From an uncultured Pseudomonadota bacterium (GTDB lineage Bacteria; Bdellovibrionota_B; Oligoflexia; Oligoflexales; CAIYRB01), in assembly GCA_903928445.1 (NCBI GenBank), contig CAIYRB010000133.1, positions 17,259 through 81,258 of the forward strand: DNA of 64,000 nucleotides, in the 5' to 3' direction. The position numbers and the translations under genes were made by a program. Below the pieces are notes generated by a model. That model saw only the letters and a program-made list of their open reading frames with translations. It searched no databases and was not told the origin of the DNA. Shown here piece after piece: positions 42,610 to 51,968 of the stretch (position 1 is its first letter; every line of letters begins with the position of its first letter).

Positions 42610-44370
42610 TTACTCGAGGGGCAGATCCTTCATGCCGCTGCGCAGAAAGGCCGGTACATCCAAGTCGTCCTCAGCGGCTGTCTTGCGCGGCGAGCGCATA
42701 CGTTCGGCAAGCTCTAGCGCTTCGTCGATCTTCCGATCGATATCGGTGGCGACAAAGCCACCATGAGCGTCGAAAATGCTGCCAAATGGTGAGTCCTTTA
42801 CGGCACCTGGGCGCAGGTCAGCAGCCGCTAGAATCGGCCCAGCGGCACCTAGGTCGCTGCCTGCTATAGACCCTTCGCCGTGGCTTTCAAGCGGGGCAAT
42901 AATCTGGGCTGACTGAACTGACTGGGCAAATTCAGCCTCGATCAGCGGCTCACGCCGCAAGTGCTGATCTAGACCTGGATGAGCACCCGAGGCTTCCTGA
43001 AGATGACTGGGTTCACCGGCCAGAAAGGACAGGTCCTCGTCGCCGGCAGCTTCTTGGCCGGCAGTTTCATTTTCGAAATCCAAAGTCCACCGCGTAAGCT
43101 CCTGAGTCTCGTCAAACGAGGCGCCACTCAGCGGTTGAACTTCAAACGGCGCTTGCGCTGCCTGGGGGAGTTCAATTGCGTGTTCAGAGCTTGACTGAGG
43201 ATGCTGGAGAAGCGCGCCGGTGTTTGGACGCTGCTCCGGGACCGCTGGCGCCGCAGTTGGTGTGACTTCGAGTCGACTTGTGTCATTCACCGACTTGGTT
43301 GCAACAGTACTTACGGGTGTAGTCAAGCGGGATGCAAAAGGGGAGGGTAGCGACGGCGCTGGCCGACTCATTTTGGCGTTGTTAACCGCGTCGAGTTCGT
43401 CTTTGTCGACAGGGAATCCCGTCGCTATGACTGTGACTCGCATTTCGTCGCCAAGGGTGTTGTCGATCACGGCGCCAAAGATGATATTGGCATCTTCATG
43501 AGCCGCCTCTTGTACGATCGAGCAGGCTTCGCTGACTTCCATGAGGCCGACGTCAGACCCAGCAGTGATATTGATTAGGATGCCGGTCGCACCTTCGATA
43601 TCTATGTCTTCAAGCAGCGGCGAGCAAATCGCCATGCGCGCTGCCTTCGTCGCGCGGCCCTCACCGCGAGCCGAGCCAATTCCCATCAGCGCCTGGCCCA
43701 TGCAGGACATGATGGTCTTAACATCGGCAAAATCAACGTTGACCTCGCCTGGTACATTGATGATGTCGCTAATACCGCGGACTGCATTCACCAAGACTTC
43801 ATCAGCCATTTTGAAGGCATCGATCATGCTGAGCGATGGCGACGCCACTTGGAGCAGACGTTGATTTGGAATGGTGATCAGCGTGTCGACACATTCTCGC
43901 AAGCGTGCAATGCCAAGGTCAGCATGCTTACGGCGGCGCTTGCCTTCAAAGGCGAATGGCTTGGTCACGACGGCTACGGTCAGTGCACCAAGTTCGCGGG
44001 CAATCTGTGCAACCACCGCCGCACCACCTGTACCGGTGCCTCCGCCCATTCCAGCGGTGATAAAGACCATATCCGCGCCGGATAGGATTTGCTGGATTTC
44101 GTGGCGATCCTCGAGAGCTGCATCGCGACCAATGTCGGGGTCAGCGCCCGCCCCCAACCCCCGCGTCAAGGCTTTGCCTACTTGCAACTTGCTGGTTGCG
44201 AGGGAAAATCGCAGAGCTTGAACATCGGTATTTACCGTGATGAAGTCGACGCCATCGAGGCTGCTACGGATCATGGTGTTTACGGCGTTACCGCCGCCCC
44301 CGCCAACGCCGATCACCTTTATGCGTGCGGCTGGTCCGGGTGTTGGGACGTTGTCATTTTCAAAAGACAT
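42610..44370 (-). CDS. ftsZ: Cell division GTPase FtsZ with a long C-terminal linker
   Basis: Tubulin-like protein that builds the division ring. Seen: IKVIGVGGGGGNAVNTMI, the tubulin signature GGGTGTG at 109-115, and the T7 loop NVDFADVKTIM with its catalytic Asp. The C-terminal peptide LDVPAFLRSGMKDLPLE, which binds FtsA, is intact. At 586 residues it is about 200 longer than E. coli FtsZ; the excess is a low-complexity Pro, Ala, Ser and Glu-rich linker (about 330-565). ATG preceded by AGGGAG. A perfect consensus promoter stands upstream, so ftsZ can be made apart from ftsA. Confidence 0.98.
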   Translation of the reverse strand: MSFENDNVPTPGPAARIKVIGVGGGGGNAVNTMIRSSLDGVDFITVNTDVQALRFSLATSKLQVGKALTRGLGAGADPDIGRDAALEDRHEIQQILSGADMVFITAGMGGGTGTGGAAVVAQIARELGALTVAVVTKPFAFEGKRRRKHADLGIARLRECVDTLITIPNQRLLQVASPSLSMIDAFKMADEVLVNAVRGISDIINVPGEVNVDFADVKTIMSCMGQALMGIGSARGEGRATKAARMAICSPLLEDIDIEGATGILINITAGSDVGLMEVSEACSIVQEAAHEDANIIFGAVIDNTLGDEMRVTVIATGFPVDKDELDAVNNAKMSRPAPSLPSPFASRLTTPVSTVATKSVNDTSRLEVTPTAAPAVPEQRPNTGALLQHPQSSSEHAIELPQAAQAPFEVQPLSGASFDETQELTRWTLDFENETAGQEAAGDEDLSFLAGEPSHLQEASGAHPGLDQHLRREPLIEAEFAQSVQSAQIIAPLESHGEGSIAGSDLGAAGPILAAADLRPGAVKDSPFGSIFDAHGGFVATDIDRKIDEALELAERMRSPRKTAAEDDLDVPAFLRSGMKDLPLE

Positions 44371-44453
44371 GAACGCATCTCCCTCACGGCAAGGTCTGTG
44401 TAGTCCACAAGAACTCGGATAAATCGACGGTAACGATGATGGCAGTATGCATG

Positions 44454-44483
44454 ATTATAGGAATAACCAAGGAAACCTGTCAA
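44454..44483 (-). promoter_or_regulatory. Consensus sigma-70 promoter for ftsZ
   Basis: On the - strand TTGACA (44483-44478) and TATAAT (44459-44454), both full matches, with an 18-nt spacer. Transcription would start about 80 nt before the ftsZ ATG. Confidence 0.85.
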
Positions 44484-44493
44484 ATTTCTGACA
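44478..44493. promoter_or_regulatory. Inverted repeat overlapping the ftsZ -35 box
   Basis: TGTCAAATTTCTGACA: arms TGTCA and TGACA separated by six AT-rich bases, the inner arm lying on the -35 hexamer. This is a typical operator layout for a dimeric repressor. No regulator can be named. Confidence 0.45.
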
Positions 44494-44523
44494 CGGTTTG
44501 TCCGGCTTAGCGCAACGCGCCCC

Positions 44524-45765
44524 TTAGCTTAGCTCGCGGATCCAATTGAAGAACTGCCCGATGTAGCGGTTCGTCCATGAGACTTTTCGGGTTCTTTCGA
44601 GATCTCCAAGACGGCCGATCTCGAGGTTTAACAAGCCGATGACGGTGGCGAATTTGGTCGGATGGGGAGAGCGCGCCAAAGCCGCCTCAGCGCTGACACT
44701 TCCGTCCTCGTCGCTTAACATCGGTCGGGCCCGAGCAACCGGGATGTGGAGTCTTGACTGGAAGTATTCGGTGATGCCGATGACGTCAGCGCCACCTCCA
44801 GTTAGGAGCAGACCAGCTCCTAAGGCACCCCGATGCGGATAGAGCTCTCGCGCCAATAGCGCGCTAAGTTCCTGAAGCCTGGGTAGTAGCACGGGATTGG
44901 TATCAGCTTCGCCAACTAGTTTCTCGGTGCCTCGGATGTCCGCAACGGTCATTTGATCCCCAGGCCGAGGCTTCACGCCAAACCGGAGCTTCACCGTTTC
45001 GGCGACCTCGTGACTAAGACTGAGGCCGATGGCCAGGTCATTTGTCATGAGCTTACCGGCGACATTCACCGTGAAGGCGAAGACGGGCCTCCCGCCTTTA
45101 AAGACAAGTCCGTCAGTTGTACCGCCACCGATATCTGCCATGGCGACGCCCAGCTGTTTGAATGCGTCGGGCACCGTCACCGAGGCGGAGGCGAATGGCT
45201 CTGAATAAAGTCGCACGACTTGGAGACCAGAGTCATTGCAGACGTCGACGATGTCCTTCATGTAATACTTGTCGGCGTCGATTAAAAAGAACTCGCCGGT
45301 CAAGCTCTTGCCGCGAAAGCCGCGGGGATCATCGATGGTTTCGCGGGCATCAACGCGGTAGCCAATGGGCACCGTATGCAGTAACTCCCGGCCATCGCTC
45401 GGCTGATCCGCCTCGACTTGCTCCATGAGGGCAAGCAGGTCTTGCGACGTCACCGCAGGACCCTCTAGAAGGCGCGTTGCGCTGACGACGCGACTGCCTA
45501 AGTGGCTACCCGCAACCCCGACGACGACCCGACTGATGTCGGTGCCAAACTCCTTCTCGGCGAGTTCCAGCAAGGTACGCAGTGCTGCCTTTGCTTGCTC
45601 GATATTTGCTAGCATACCGCGGCGCATGCCGTCGGCAGGCACGCTGACGGTTGCGACACTGTAGCCCTCTTGGCCTGGAACCTCCCGCAGCGTCGCCAAG
45701 CAAAACTTGGTGGTACCTAGATCCAAGCTAAATAAGTGCTTTAAATGTTTCGCCTTGGGAAGCAT
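44524..45765 (-). CDS. ftsA: Cell division protein FtsA
   Basis: Actin-like protein that ties FtsZ to the membrane. Seen: the phosphate-binding FSLDLGTTKFCLA, the inserted 1C domain near 85-165, DIGGGTTDGLVFKGG, GAGLLLTGGGADVIG, and a C-terminal amphipathic helix RYIGQFFNWIREL for membrane binding. It has 413 residues. It follows ftsQ by about 50 nt, with ftsZ next. Confidence 0.96.
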   Translation of the reverse strand: MLPKAKHLKHLFSLDLGTTKFCLATLREVPGQEGYSVATVSVPADGMRRGMLANIEQAKAALRTLLELAEKEFGTDISRVVVGVAGSHLGSRVVSATRLLEGPAVTSQDLLALMEQVEADQPSDGRELLHTVPIGYRVDARETIDDPRGFRGKSLTGEFFLIDADKYYMKDIVDVCNDSGLQVVRLYSEPFASASVTVPDAFKQLGVAMADIGGGTTDGLVFKGGRPVFAFTVNVAGKLMTNDLAIGLSLSHEVAETVKLRFGVKPRPGDQMTVADIRGTEKLVGEADTNPVLLPRLQELSALLARELYPHRGALGAGLLLTGGGADVIGITEYFQSRLHIPVARARPMLSDEDGSVSAEAALARSPHPTKFATVIGLLNLEIGRLGDLERTRKVSWTNRYIGQFFNWIRELS

Positions 45766-45816
45766 GGCGGATCCATCGTGGAAAGAACATGTTAGTCGGA
45801 GCTGCTCTATTAATCG

Positions 45817-46683
45817 TCACATTTTCTTCAGCTTTATGAAAGCCTTCCCTTGATAATCTAGCTCGATTCGTAAAGCTTGCTCCTTTCTTTTCGCCAACTT
45901 GTCCAGGATCCCTTGGAGTTTATCTAACTTGGGTGCAAAGGGTGCCCGCCCTAGCGCCACCTCGGTGCCCTGAGGCGGCAGCTGCGCGAAAAAGCCGCGG
46001 TATCTGCGTACCTCGAGCTTGGCAAAGGAAAAGCCCTTAGCGTGACCCTCGGCCAAGAGCTCAACGGCCTCCTTGGTCAGGGCTCTTTCTTCTGAGTTTA
46101 GGATCATGGTGAGGTCCCCGGCCGTGCTGAAGCGTCGGCCATGCTCAAAGACCCCTGTTAAAATTGGGCCAGGACAGGTGTTTGACTGGCCGTCAGGAAC
46201 TTGGCCGTAAACTTCCCCTGTGGTCGAAATATAGCGCCAGAGGTCCGCCTCTATGCACAAGGCGGCATGGCGCGGCGTCACGCTGATAGCGATCATCCTA
46301 CCTGAGACCTTGACCAAGCGAACATCGGCGTAGGCATCTAGCTTTTGGATGGCAAGGCCGGCTTTAGTCAGTTCTGCGAGTGACGCACCGCCAATGAGTG
46401 ATCTGGCGGTGGCGATGATCTGAGTTTGCGCTGATTCACTAAGCGGAAGGTCGTCTCTGAGCTTCAAGGAGAATTGCCAGTCGGCTCGTGCGAGAACAGG
46501 GGGGGCGACGTCCTGCTTTCTTCTGGAGCCTAGGCCTTGGTAGATGAGGGCAGATAAAATCAGGGCTGCGGCGCCTAGTACAAGCCCTTTGAACACGGGC
46601 CTAGTCCAAACCGGCCGTTTGGCCCGCAGTCTTTGCCGCTTCAGTACCGATTCAGGGCGCCCCTTGCCGCGACGGTGTTTCAT
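45817..46683 (-). CDS. ftsQ: Cell division protein FtsQ
   Basis: Bitopic division protein that binds FtsB/FtsL. Seen: a Lys/Arg-rich cytoplasmic start (KHRRGKGRPESVLKRQRLRAKR), one membrane segment (about 31-50), then a POTRA domain (SLIGGASLAELTKAGLAIQKLDAYADVRLVKVSGRMIAISVTPRHAAL). The 288-residue form starts at ATG 46683, with AAGG upstream, and overlaps murC by 32 nt; ATG at 46692 is an alternative. Sequence identity in this family is low, so the call rests on topology plus its place between murC and ftsA. Confidence 0.88.
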   Translation of the reverse strand: MKHRRGKGRPESVLKRQRLRAKRPVWTRPVFKGLVLGAAALILSALIYQGLGSRRKQDVAPPVLARADWQFSLKLRDDLPLSESAQTQIIATARSLIGGASLAELTKAGLAIQKLDAYADVRLVKVSGRMIAISVTPRHAALCIEADLWRYISTTGEVYGQVPDGQSNTCPGPILTGVFEHGRRFSTAGDLTMILNSEERALTKEAVELLAEGHAKGFSFAKLEVRRYRGFFAQLPPQGTEVALGRAPFAPKLDKLQGILDKLAKRKEQALRIELDYQGKAFIKLKKM

Positions 46684-48052
46684 GCAACGCATCCTTAAGC
46701 TGATAGGCGACGTGTCCGACGTCACCAGCACCAACGGTCAGGACGACCGCCGGACTACTTAAATAGCGTAGCACTGACGCCGCGGCGTCCGTTAACTCCT
46801 CGCAAGGAAAAGTCTTAATTGGGAACCTTCGAGCTAAATCCTGTGCCAAGCGACTAGGCGAAAAATCTTCGGAAGTCGTTTCGCCGGCGCTGTAAACCGG
46901 AACAATGTAGACATAGTCGGCGGCGTGCAATGCGTTGAGCATTGCATCGTACATGGTTTCAAGCCGGCTGTAGCGATGAGGTTGGTACACAACATGCAGC
47001 GTCGCGTCGGGCCATGTTTCCTTGAGAGTCCTAACACAGGCCGCCACCTTGCCTGGATTATGCGCGTAGTCATCGAAAATTCTTATGCCATGTTGGTGAT
47101 AGACCGGAGCCATACGGCGGGCGACCCCAGCGAAGTCGCCGAGGCTTTCCGCAGCTCGGCGCACATCGAGACCAAGAGCCCGAACGACTGCAAGGGTGCA
47201 AAGTGCGTTTTGAACATTGTGCCTACCAACCGCTGGTAGCAAGCATTCGATGCGGTCGCTCTCGACGACCGCAGAAAACCTGGTGCGGCCCTGCTCAGAA
47301 CAAATGTCGAAGGCTCGAACTTCGCTGCCGAGGACCGTGCCAAAGGTCAGTCGTGGACCTTTGTAAGCGCTGCCAATGTGGCGGCTTAGCGGGTGGTCCC
47401 AGCCGATCACTGCGCGGCCATCAGGGTGAATATGCGTTAGATAAGTAGCAAATGCCGCCTCGAGGCGCTCCGCCGTTTTAAAATAATCCAAGTGGTCCAA
47501 TTCGACATTGGTGAGGACGCCGATGAACGGCCGATACTTTAAAAAAGAGCCGTCCGATTCGTCTGCTTCGGCGACAAATAGTGGCCCCTGCCCAATGCGG
47601 GCCGGGCTCTGGTAGCGCAACATGTCGCCGCCGATCGCTGCCCACGGTGACATGCCAAGATCGTCCAAAACATGCGTGATCATAGCTGAAGTGGTCGATT
47701 TTCCATGCGTGCCGGCGACCGTAATCGCCGTCTTGTTCGCCAGTAGCTGGGCGAGAAAATCGCTGCGATGCAGCAGCGGCAGGCCGCGGCGTTGCGCCTC
47801 GAGAAACTCGATGTTTTCGCTGCCGATGGCAGAGGAGTAGACGACGCTGTCGGCATTTTGAATAGCATCGGCCGTGTGCGTGGTGAAAATATCCGCCCCC
47901 AATTCGCCCAGCCGGTGCAGCATACTCGAGGCCTTTAGGTCGCTGCCTTGGACGTGGTAGTCCAAGTGAAGAGCGAGTTCGGCCAGGCCAGACATGCCGC
48001 TACCGCCGATGCCAATAAAATGAACGGTACCCTTAGGCGCCTTCTCCCGCAT
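46652..48052 (-). CDS. murC: UDP-N-acetylmuramate-L-alanine ligase
   Basis: Adds L-Ala to UDP-MurNAc. Seen: the N-terminal HFIGIGGSGMSGLAELALHLDYHVQGSDL, the ATP loop GTHGKSTTSAMI, EADESDGSFLKYRP, and RIFDDYAHNPGKV. It has 466 residues. The ATG lies inside the last codons of ftsW. murG, which sits between ftsW and murC in most dcw clusters, is not here, and murB and ddl do not follow. Confidence 0.97.
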   Translation of the reverse strand: MREKAPKGTVHFIGIGGSGMSGLAELALHLDYHVQGSDLKASSMLHRLGELGADIFTTHTADAIQNADSVVYSSAIGSENIEFLEAQRRGLPLLHRSDFLAQLLANKTAITVAGTHGKSTTSAMITHVLDDLGMSPWAAIGGDMLRYQSPARIGQGPLFVAEADESDGSFLKYRPFIGVLTNVELDHLDYFKTAERLEAAFATYLTHIHPDGRAVIGWDHPLSRHIGSAYKGPRLTFGTVLGSEVRAFDICSEQGRTRFSAVVESDRIECLLPAVGRHNVQNALCTLAVVRALGLDVRRAAESLGDFAGVARRMAPVYHQHGIRIFDDYAHNPGKVAACVRTLKETWPDATLHVVYQPHRYSRLETMYDAMLNALHAADYVYIVPVYSAGETTSEDFSPSRLAQDLARRFPIKTFPCEELTDAAASVLRYLSSPAVVLTVGAGDVGHVAYQLKDALHETPSRQGAP

Positions 48053-49193
48053 GCGTATATTGCACCTCCGCAGCCGTGGCCGACTCCTTTGCCAGCCTGG
48101 CCAAGATAGCGGAAATGACCAGAAATACTAGCAGTGAACTGTTGCCGCTGGAGACTAGAGGCAAGGTCATGCCCTTGGTGGGGAGAAGGCCCATGCAGAC
48201 CCCCATATTTATGCATGCTTGTACGGCTAAAGTTGAGGTCAAGCCAAAGGCAAGAAAGCGCCGATAGGCAGTTGGTTGGCTGACACTTACTTGAAATCCT
48301 ATCAGGGTTAAGTAAACGAAACATGAACAGACGACTAAAACCCCCATCAAGCCAAGTTCTTCCCCGATGACTGCGAGGATGAAATCAGTGTGCGCCTCAG
48401 GTAAAAAGAATAGTTTTTGCTTTGATTCGCCTAAGCCGACGCCAAGTAGCCCGCCATTTTGAAAGGCGACGAAGCTTTGGATGATCTGAAACCCGCTGCC
48501 CTTCACCTGTGACCAGGGATCGAGAAAGCCCAGGATCCGCTTTATCCGGTAAGGCTCAAATATAACTGCAAAAGTGACGGCCGAGGCGGCGAGGCCAAGT
48601 CCAGCCAGGACAAACCTTCGACTAAGTCCAGCGGCGAACATCATAAAAAATGTGATTGCAAACAGCAGCACGGGTGTACCCAGGTCCTTTTGCATCAATA
48701 AAAGACCAGCAAAGACTCCAAACACTAACAAGTTTGGTAGAACCCCCTTGCTTAGGCTGTTCATGTCACTTTTGTTGCGGCTGAGGTTTCGTGCCAAAAA
48801 CAGGACCATCGCCAATTTGGTCAGTTCCGATGGTTGGCCCCCGATAAAAGGAAGGTTGAGCCAACGCGAAGCCCCGCCGATCTTAACGTACATTCCAGGG
48901 ACGAATATCAATGACAGGAGAAAGAGAGTTACAGCCATGATTGGTATCGTCATGTGTTCGATCCATTTCATCGGTAGTCGCTGTAAGGCGAAGAAGGCGG
49001 CGAAGCCAACGACGGCAGCAATCAGCTGCTTTCGTAAGAAAATATATTCATCGCCGAACTGCTGGGCGCCCTTTAGCGACGATGCCGCATAGATGGCAAT
49101 GAGTCCGATCACCGTGAGCAGCAGTACCACAAGGGTAATAGCGGCCTGCGCGTTGGGTCGACGTAGTGTCGGAGCAGACTTAGCTTTCGACAT
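48033..49193 (-). CDS. ftsW: Septal peptidoglycan glycosyltransferase FtsW (SEDS)
   Basis: Membrane glycosyltransferase that polymerises septal glycan together with FtsI. Seen: about ten membrane segments, ASRWLNLPFIGGQPSELTKLAMVLFLA, the HTDFILAVIGEELG motif, and the end GLLPTKGMTLPLVSSGNSSLLVF, all SEDS hallmarks. The ATG at 49193 (386 residues) is favoured by GAGG before it; a TTG start at 49214 is possible. Being next to ftsI and murD indicates FtsW rather than RodA. Confidence 0.95.
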   Translation of the reverse strand: MSKAKSAPTLRRPNAQAAITLVVLLLTVIGLIAIYAASSLKGAQQFGDEYIFLRKQLIAAVVGFAAFFALQRLPMKWIEHMTIPIMAVTLFLLSLIFVPGMYVKIGGASRWLNLPFIGGQPSELTKLAMVLFLARNLSRNKSDMNSLSKGVLPNLLVFGVFAGLLLMQKDLGTPVLLFAITFFMMFAAGLSRRFVLAGLGLAASAVTFAVIFEPYRIKRILGFLDPWSQVKGSGFQIIQSFVAFQNGGLLGVGLGESKQKLFFLPEAHTDFILAVIGEELGLMGVLVVCSCFVYLTLIGFQVSVSQPTAYRRFLAFGLTSTLAVQACINMGVCMGLLPTKGMTLPLVSSGNSSLLVFLVISAILARLAKESATAAEVQYTHAGEGA

Positions 49194-49217
49194 CGCAGTC
49201 GTACCTCGCAGCAAGAA

Positions 49218-50495
49218 TTATCGGTCCAAAAGTGGCAGGATGGCCTGACGAAAAAAGTCACCACGTTGTTCGTAGTTGCGAAACTCGTCGAAACTGGCGC
49301 AGCCTGGTGAGAAGAGCACGCCACACTGGTACCTTGCTATTATGCCACCTAATTGCGCCATAGCGGCTTTTAGAGTGGAAAACTCCTGGATTGGAAAGGC
49401 TCCTGAAAGATCTTTGGCGATATCACCACCGCTCGTGCCAAAGGTGATCAAAACAGCAATCTTACTTCGTTCAGTGAGAATCGGACCATATGGTTCATCC
49501 TTACCTTTGCCCCCCATGAGTAGAATCGTCGCGGCGCCTTGGCTCTTTAGCGCGACCAAGGTCGACTCAACATTAGTCGATTTGCTGTCGTTGACGACGG
49601 GTTGGGCTCGAATGTAACCGATGCGTTCACAACGGTGAGGGAGGCCATGAAAATCAGCCAGATAGGGCGTCAATTCAGCCGCTGGGCGGCCCAGTAAATG
49701 AGCTACCGCTGACACAGCGAAACCGGCATTGAGGCGGTTCTGCGGTTCTTCCATGGACGGCGGAGCGAGGCTCTTCAGATAATCGACGGAAGTCAGTGGC
49801 GGGTGCAGCGAACTCCTTAGGCTAAAGCCGAACGACTTGGCCTGAAGGTAGATCGCCTCTGGTATAATCGCCAGGGCTTGGTTGGGAAGGGTGGAAAAGA
49901 GTCGCCATTTGGCAGCAAAATAAGCGGCTAAAGAGCCATGTCTGGCGATGTGATCATGTGAGAAGCTGGTAAAAATCGCTGCCTCAGCCTGGACCTGAGC
50001 GGACGCCTCCAGCTGGTAGGACGATAGCTCCAGAACCAAGAAGTCTTTCATTCGTCCTTCGGCCAGCATTAAGGTCGGCGGGTCACCGAAGTTTCCCCCG
50101 ACACAGACTTCGTGGCCGAGGCGCGAAAGCAGATGGCCAATCATGGCACACGTCGTACTTTTGCCGTTGGTTCCGGTAACAGCGATCACTCGAGCCCGAC
50201 TGTTGCGTAGGGCTAAGTCAATTTCAGAAAGCACCTCTAGGCCGCGAGCATGTGCCGCCAGTAAAACCGGGTGTTGGCTGGGAACGCCAGGAGATAGGAT
50301 GACCTGGGAGATGCCGTCCAAATGACTTAGGTGATGCCCACCATCGCGTAATTCAACGCCTAAGTCGAGAAAGCGCCGGGCGTCCTCGGGACTCAGTTTG
50401 GCGCGCTCGCTAAGTCGGACCTTTTGCCCAATTCCGGTCAAATAGGATGCTGCTCCGTAGCCGGACACTCCACCACCGATGATTAGCGAATTCAT
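49218..50495 (-). CDS. murD: UDP-MurNAc-L-alanine:D-glutamate ligase
   Basis: Adds D-Glu in peptidoglycan precursor synthesis. Seen: a Rossmann start SLIIGGGVSGYGAASYL, the ATP loop TGTNGKSTTCAMI, LELSSYQLE, the PHRCERIG region, VNDSKSTN, and LLMGGKGKDEPYGP. It has 425 residues. It overlaps murF (ATGA); mraY, which usually lies between murF and murD, is missing. Confidence 0.97.
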   Translation of the reverse strand: MNSLIIGGGVSGYGAASYLTGIGQKVRLSERAKLSPEDARRFLDLGVELRDGGHHLSHLDGISQVILSPGVPSQHPVLLAAHARGLEVLSEIDLALRNSRARVIAVTGTNGKSTTCAMIGHLLSRLGHEVCVGGNFGDPPTLMLAEGRMKDFLVLELSSYQLEASAQVQAEAAIFTSFSHDHIARHGSLAAYFAAKWRLFSTLPNQALAIIPEAIYLQAKSFGFSLRSSLHPPLTSVDYLKSLAPPSMEEPQNRLNAGFAVSAVAHLLGRPAAELTPYLADFHGLPHRCERIGYIRAQPVVNDSKSTNVESTLVALKSQGAATILLMGGKGKDEPYGPILTERSKIAVLITFGTSGGDIAKDLSGAFPIQEFSTLKAAMAQLGGIIARYQCGVLFSPGCASFDEFRNYEQRGDFFRQAILPLLDR

Positions 50496-51916
50496 GGACT
50501 CCTTGCCGCCGCAGTTGTTAAAGCTTCGACTAATTTAGCTAATTTCACGCCGTTAGAGCCCTTTATATACAGGACGTCGCAGTAATCTTCAAAGGCCACA
50601 TGATCGGCTAAAAGGTCGAAAACGCTTGAATAGGATCGAAGTCGCTCCGGCGGATAATGACCGGCGCGTGCGCCTTCGGCAAAAACCTTGGCCTCTTCAC
50701 CGACGGTGGCAAGAAGCGTCGGCTGCATTGGGGCGATCAATTCCAACCCGAGGCGGCGATGCTGTGCATGAGTATCGTTACCGAGCTCTAACATATCGCC
50801 AAGAACCAATCCAATGCGTTGGCCTTGATAGCTGCGAGCGACGGTTGCAAGTCCGGCGGCTAGACTTTCGGGGTTAGCGTTGTAGGTGTCGTCGATGATT
50901 GTCAGGCGGGACATGTGGTGAATTTGGTAGCGTCCCTTTGCGCCGCTAAACCCGGTAAGACCAGCCGAGATGCATTCAGCCTTAGCCCCTGCGGCAACAG
51001 CCATGGCGGCGGCGGCCGCCGCATTGACCGCAAACATCGCATGCGCCACTCCCATCTCAAAAGAGGTCCGCGTCCCAAGCACGTTTAGCGTCACCTGCAT
51101 TCCACTTGCGTTAGCAAGCCATTGACAGCTTTCGACTTGCACGTCAGCTCCCGGCTCGCTGCCAAATGAAATGGTTTTCTTTCCCGTTGCCTTGGCCCCT
51201 GCCATAATTCGTGGGTCATCGAAGTTGGCGATCTGAATAGATTCGGACCCACTATCGCGAAAAATTTCTAGTTTAGTCGCAAGCAGCTTTTCTACTGATC
51301 CAAAGACCCCCACATGGGCCGTGCCAACATTGAGCAGGCAAGTCACGTCGGGGGTTGCTAGCTTGCATAGGAAGGCAATATTGCCCGTTTTCCTCGCACC
51401 AAACTCCAGCACGGCAAAGCGTTGATCGCTTCGCAGCAACTGCAGCGTCTTAGGAACCCCAATTTCGTTGTTGAAGTTTGCCTCGGTGGCAAGAGTCGGG
51501 CCGCTTTGCCGCAGTATCCTCGCCAACATTTCTTTGGTCGTGGTTTTGCCAGCGGAGCCGGTTAGAGCAATGAGTTTCAGCTGCGGCATCTGGCGTCTCC
51601 AGCCGGAGGCGGCCTTTTGCAGAGCTTCAAGGGGGTCTGTGACTGCGAGGCCTAACTTTCGCTCTGCGGCTGAAAATTCACGGCCTCGGGCCTCGGCGTA
51701 AAAGAAACCTGCGGCGCCTTGGGCTAGAGCCTGCGAAACGTAGCGGTGACCGTCAAATGACTCGCCACTGAGCGGCACAAACCAATCTCCAGTCTTGATC
51801 GAGCGTGAGTCGGTGGAAAGGCGGGCGAGTGCCGGCGCGGGTAGCTCCGGCGGCACGAAAGACTCTAGTTGCAACCACCGCTTATAGTCGTCCCAGGTTA
51901 CTGCCTTTGAATCCAC
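50492..51916 (-). CDS. murF: UDP-MurNAc-tripeptide:D-Ala-D-Ala ligase
   Basis: Adds the D-Ala-D-Ala dipeptide. Seen: LSTDSRSIKTGDWFVPLSGESFDGHRYV, the ATP loop TGSAGKTTTKEML, EANFNNEIGVPKTLL-like ANFNNEIGVPKTLQLL, FGARKTGNIAFL, and DTYNANPESLAAGL. The GTG at 51916 has GGGGAGG 5-6 nt before it (474 residues); a TTG five codons upstream overlaps that site and is less likely. The gene follows murE by about 50 nt. Confidence 0.96.
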   Translation of the reverse strand: MDSKAVTWDDYKRWLQLESFVPPELPAPALARLSTDSRSIKTGDWFVPLSGESFDGHRYVSQALAQGAAGFFYAEARGREFSAAERKLGLAVTDPLEALQKAASGWRRQMPQLKLIALTGSAGKTTTKEMLARILRQSGPTLATEANFNNEIGVPKTLQLLRSDQRFAVLEFGARKTGNIAFLCKLATPDVTCLLNVGTAHVGVFGSVEKLLATKLEIFRDSGSESIQIANFDDPRIMAGAKATGKKTISFGSEPGADVQVESCQWLANASGMQVTLNVLGTRTSFEMGVAHAMFAVNAAAAAAMAVAAGAKAECISAGLTGFSGAKGRYQIHHMSRLTIIDDTYNANPESLAAGLATVARSYQGQRIGLVLGDMLELGNDTHAQHRRLGLELIAPMQPTLLATVGEEAKVFAEGARAGHYPPERLRSYSSVFDLLADHVAFEDYCDVLYIKGSNGVKLAKLVEALTTAAARSP

Positions 51917-51968
51917 AGTTAGCCTCCCCAAAGTAGCTAGATACCCTAGTTGACGCTGTTAATGACTG

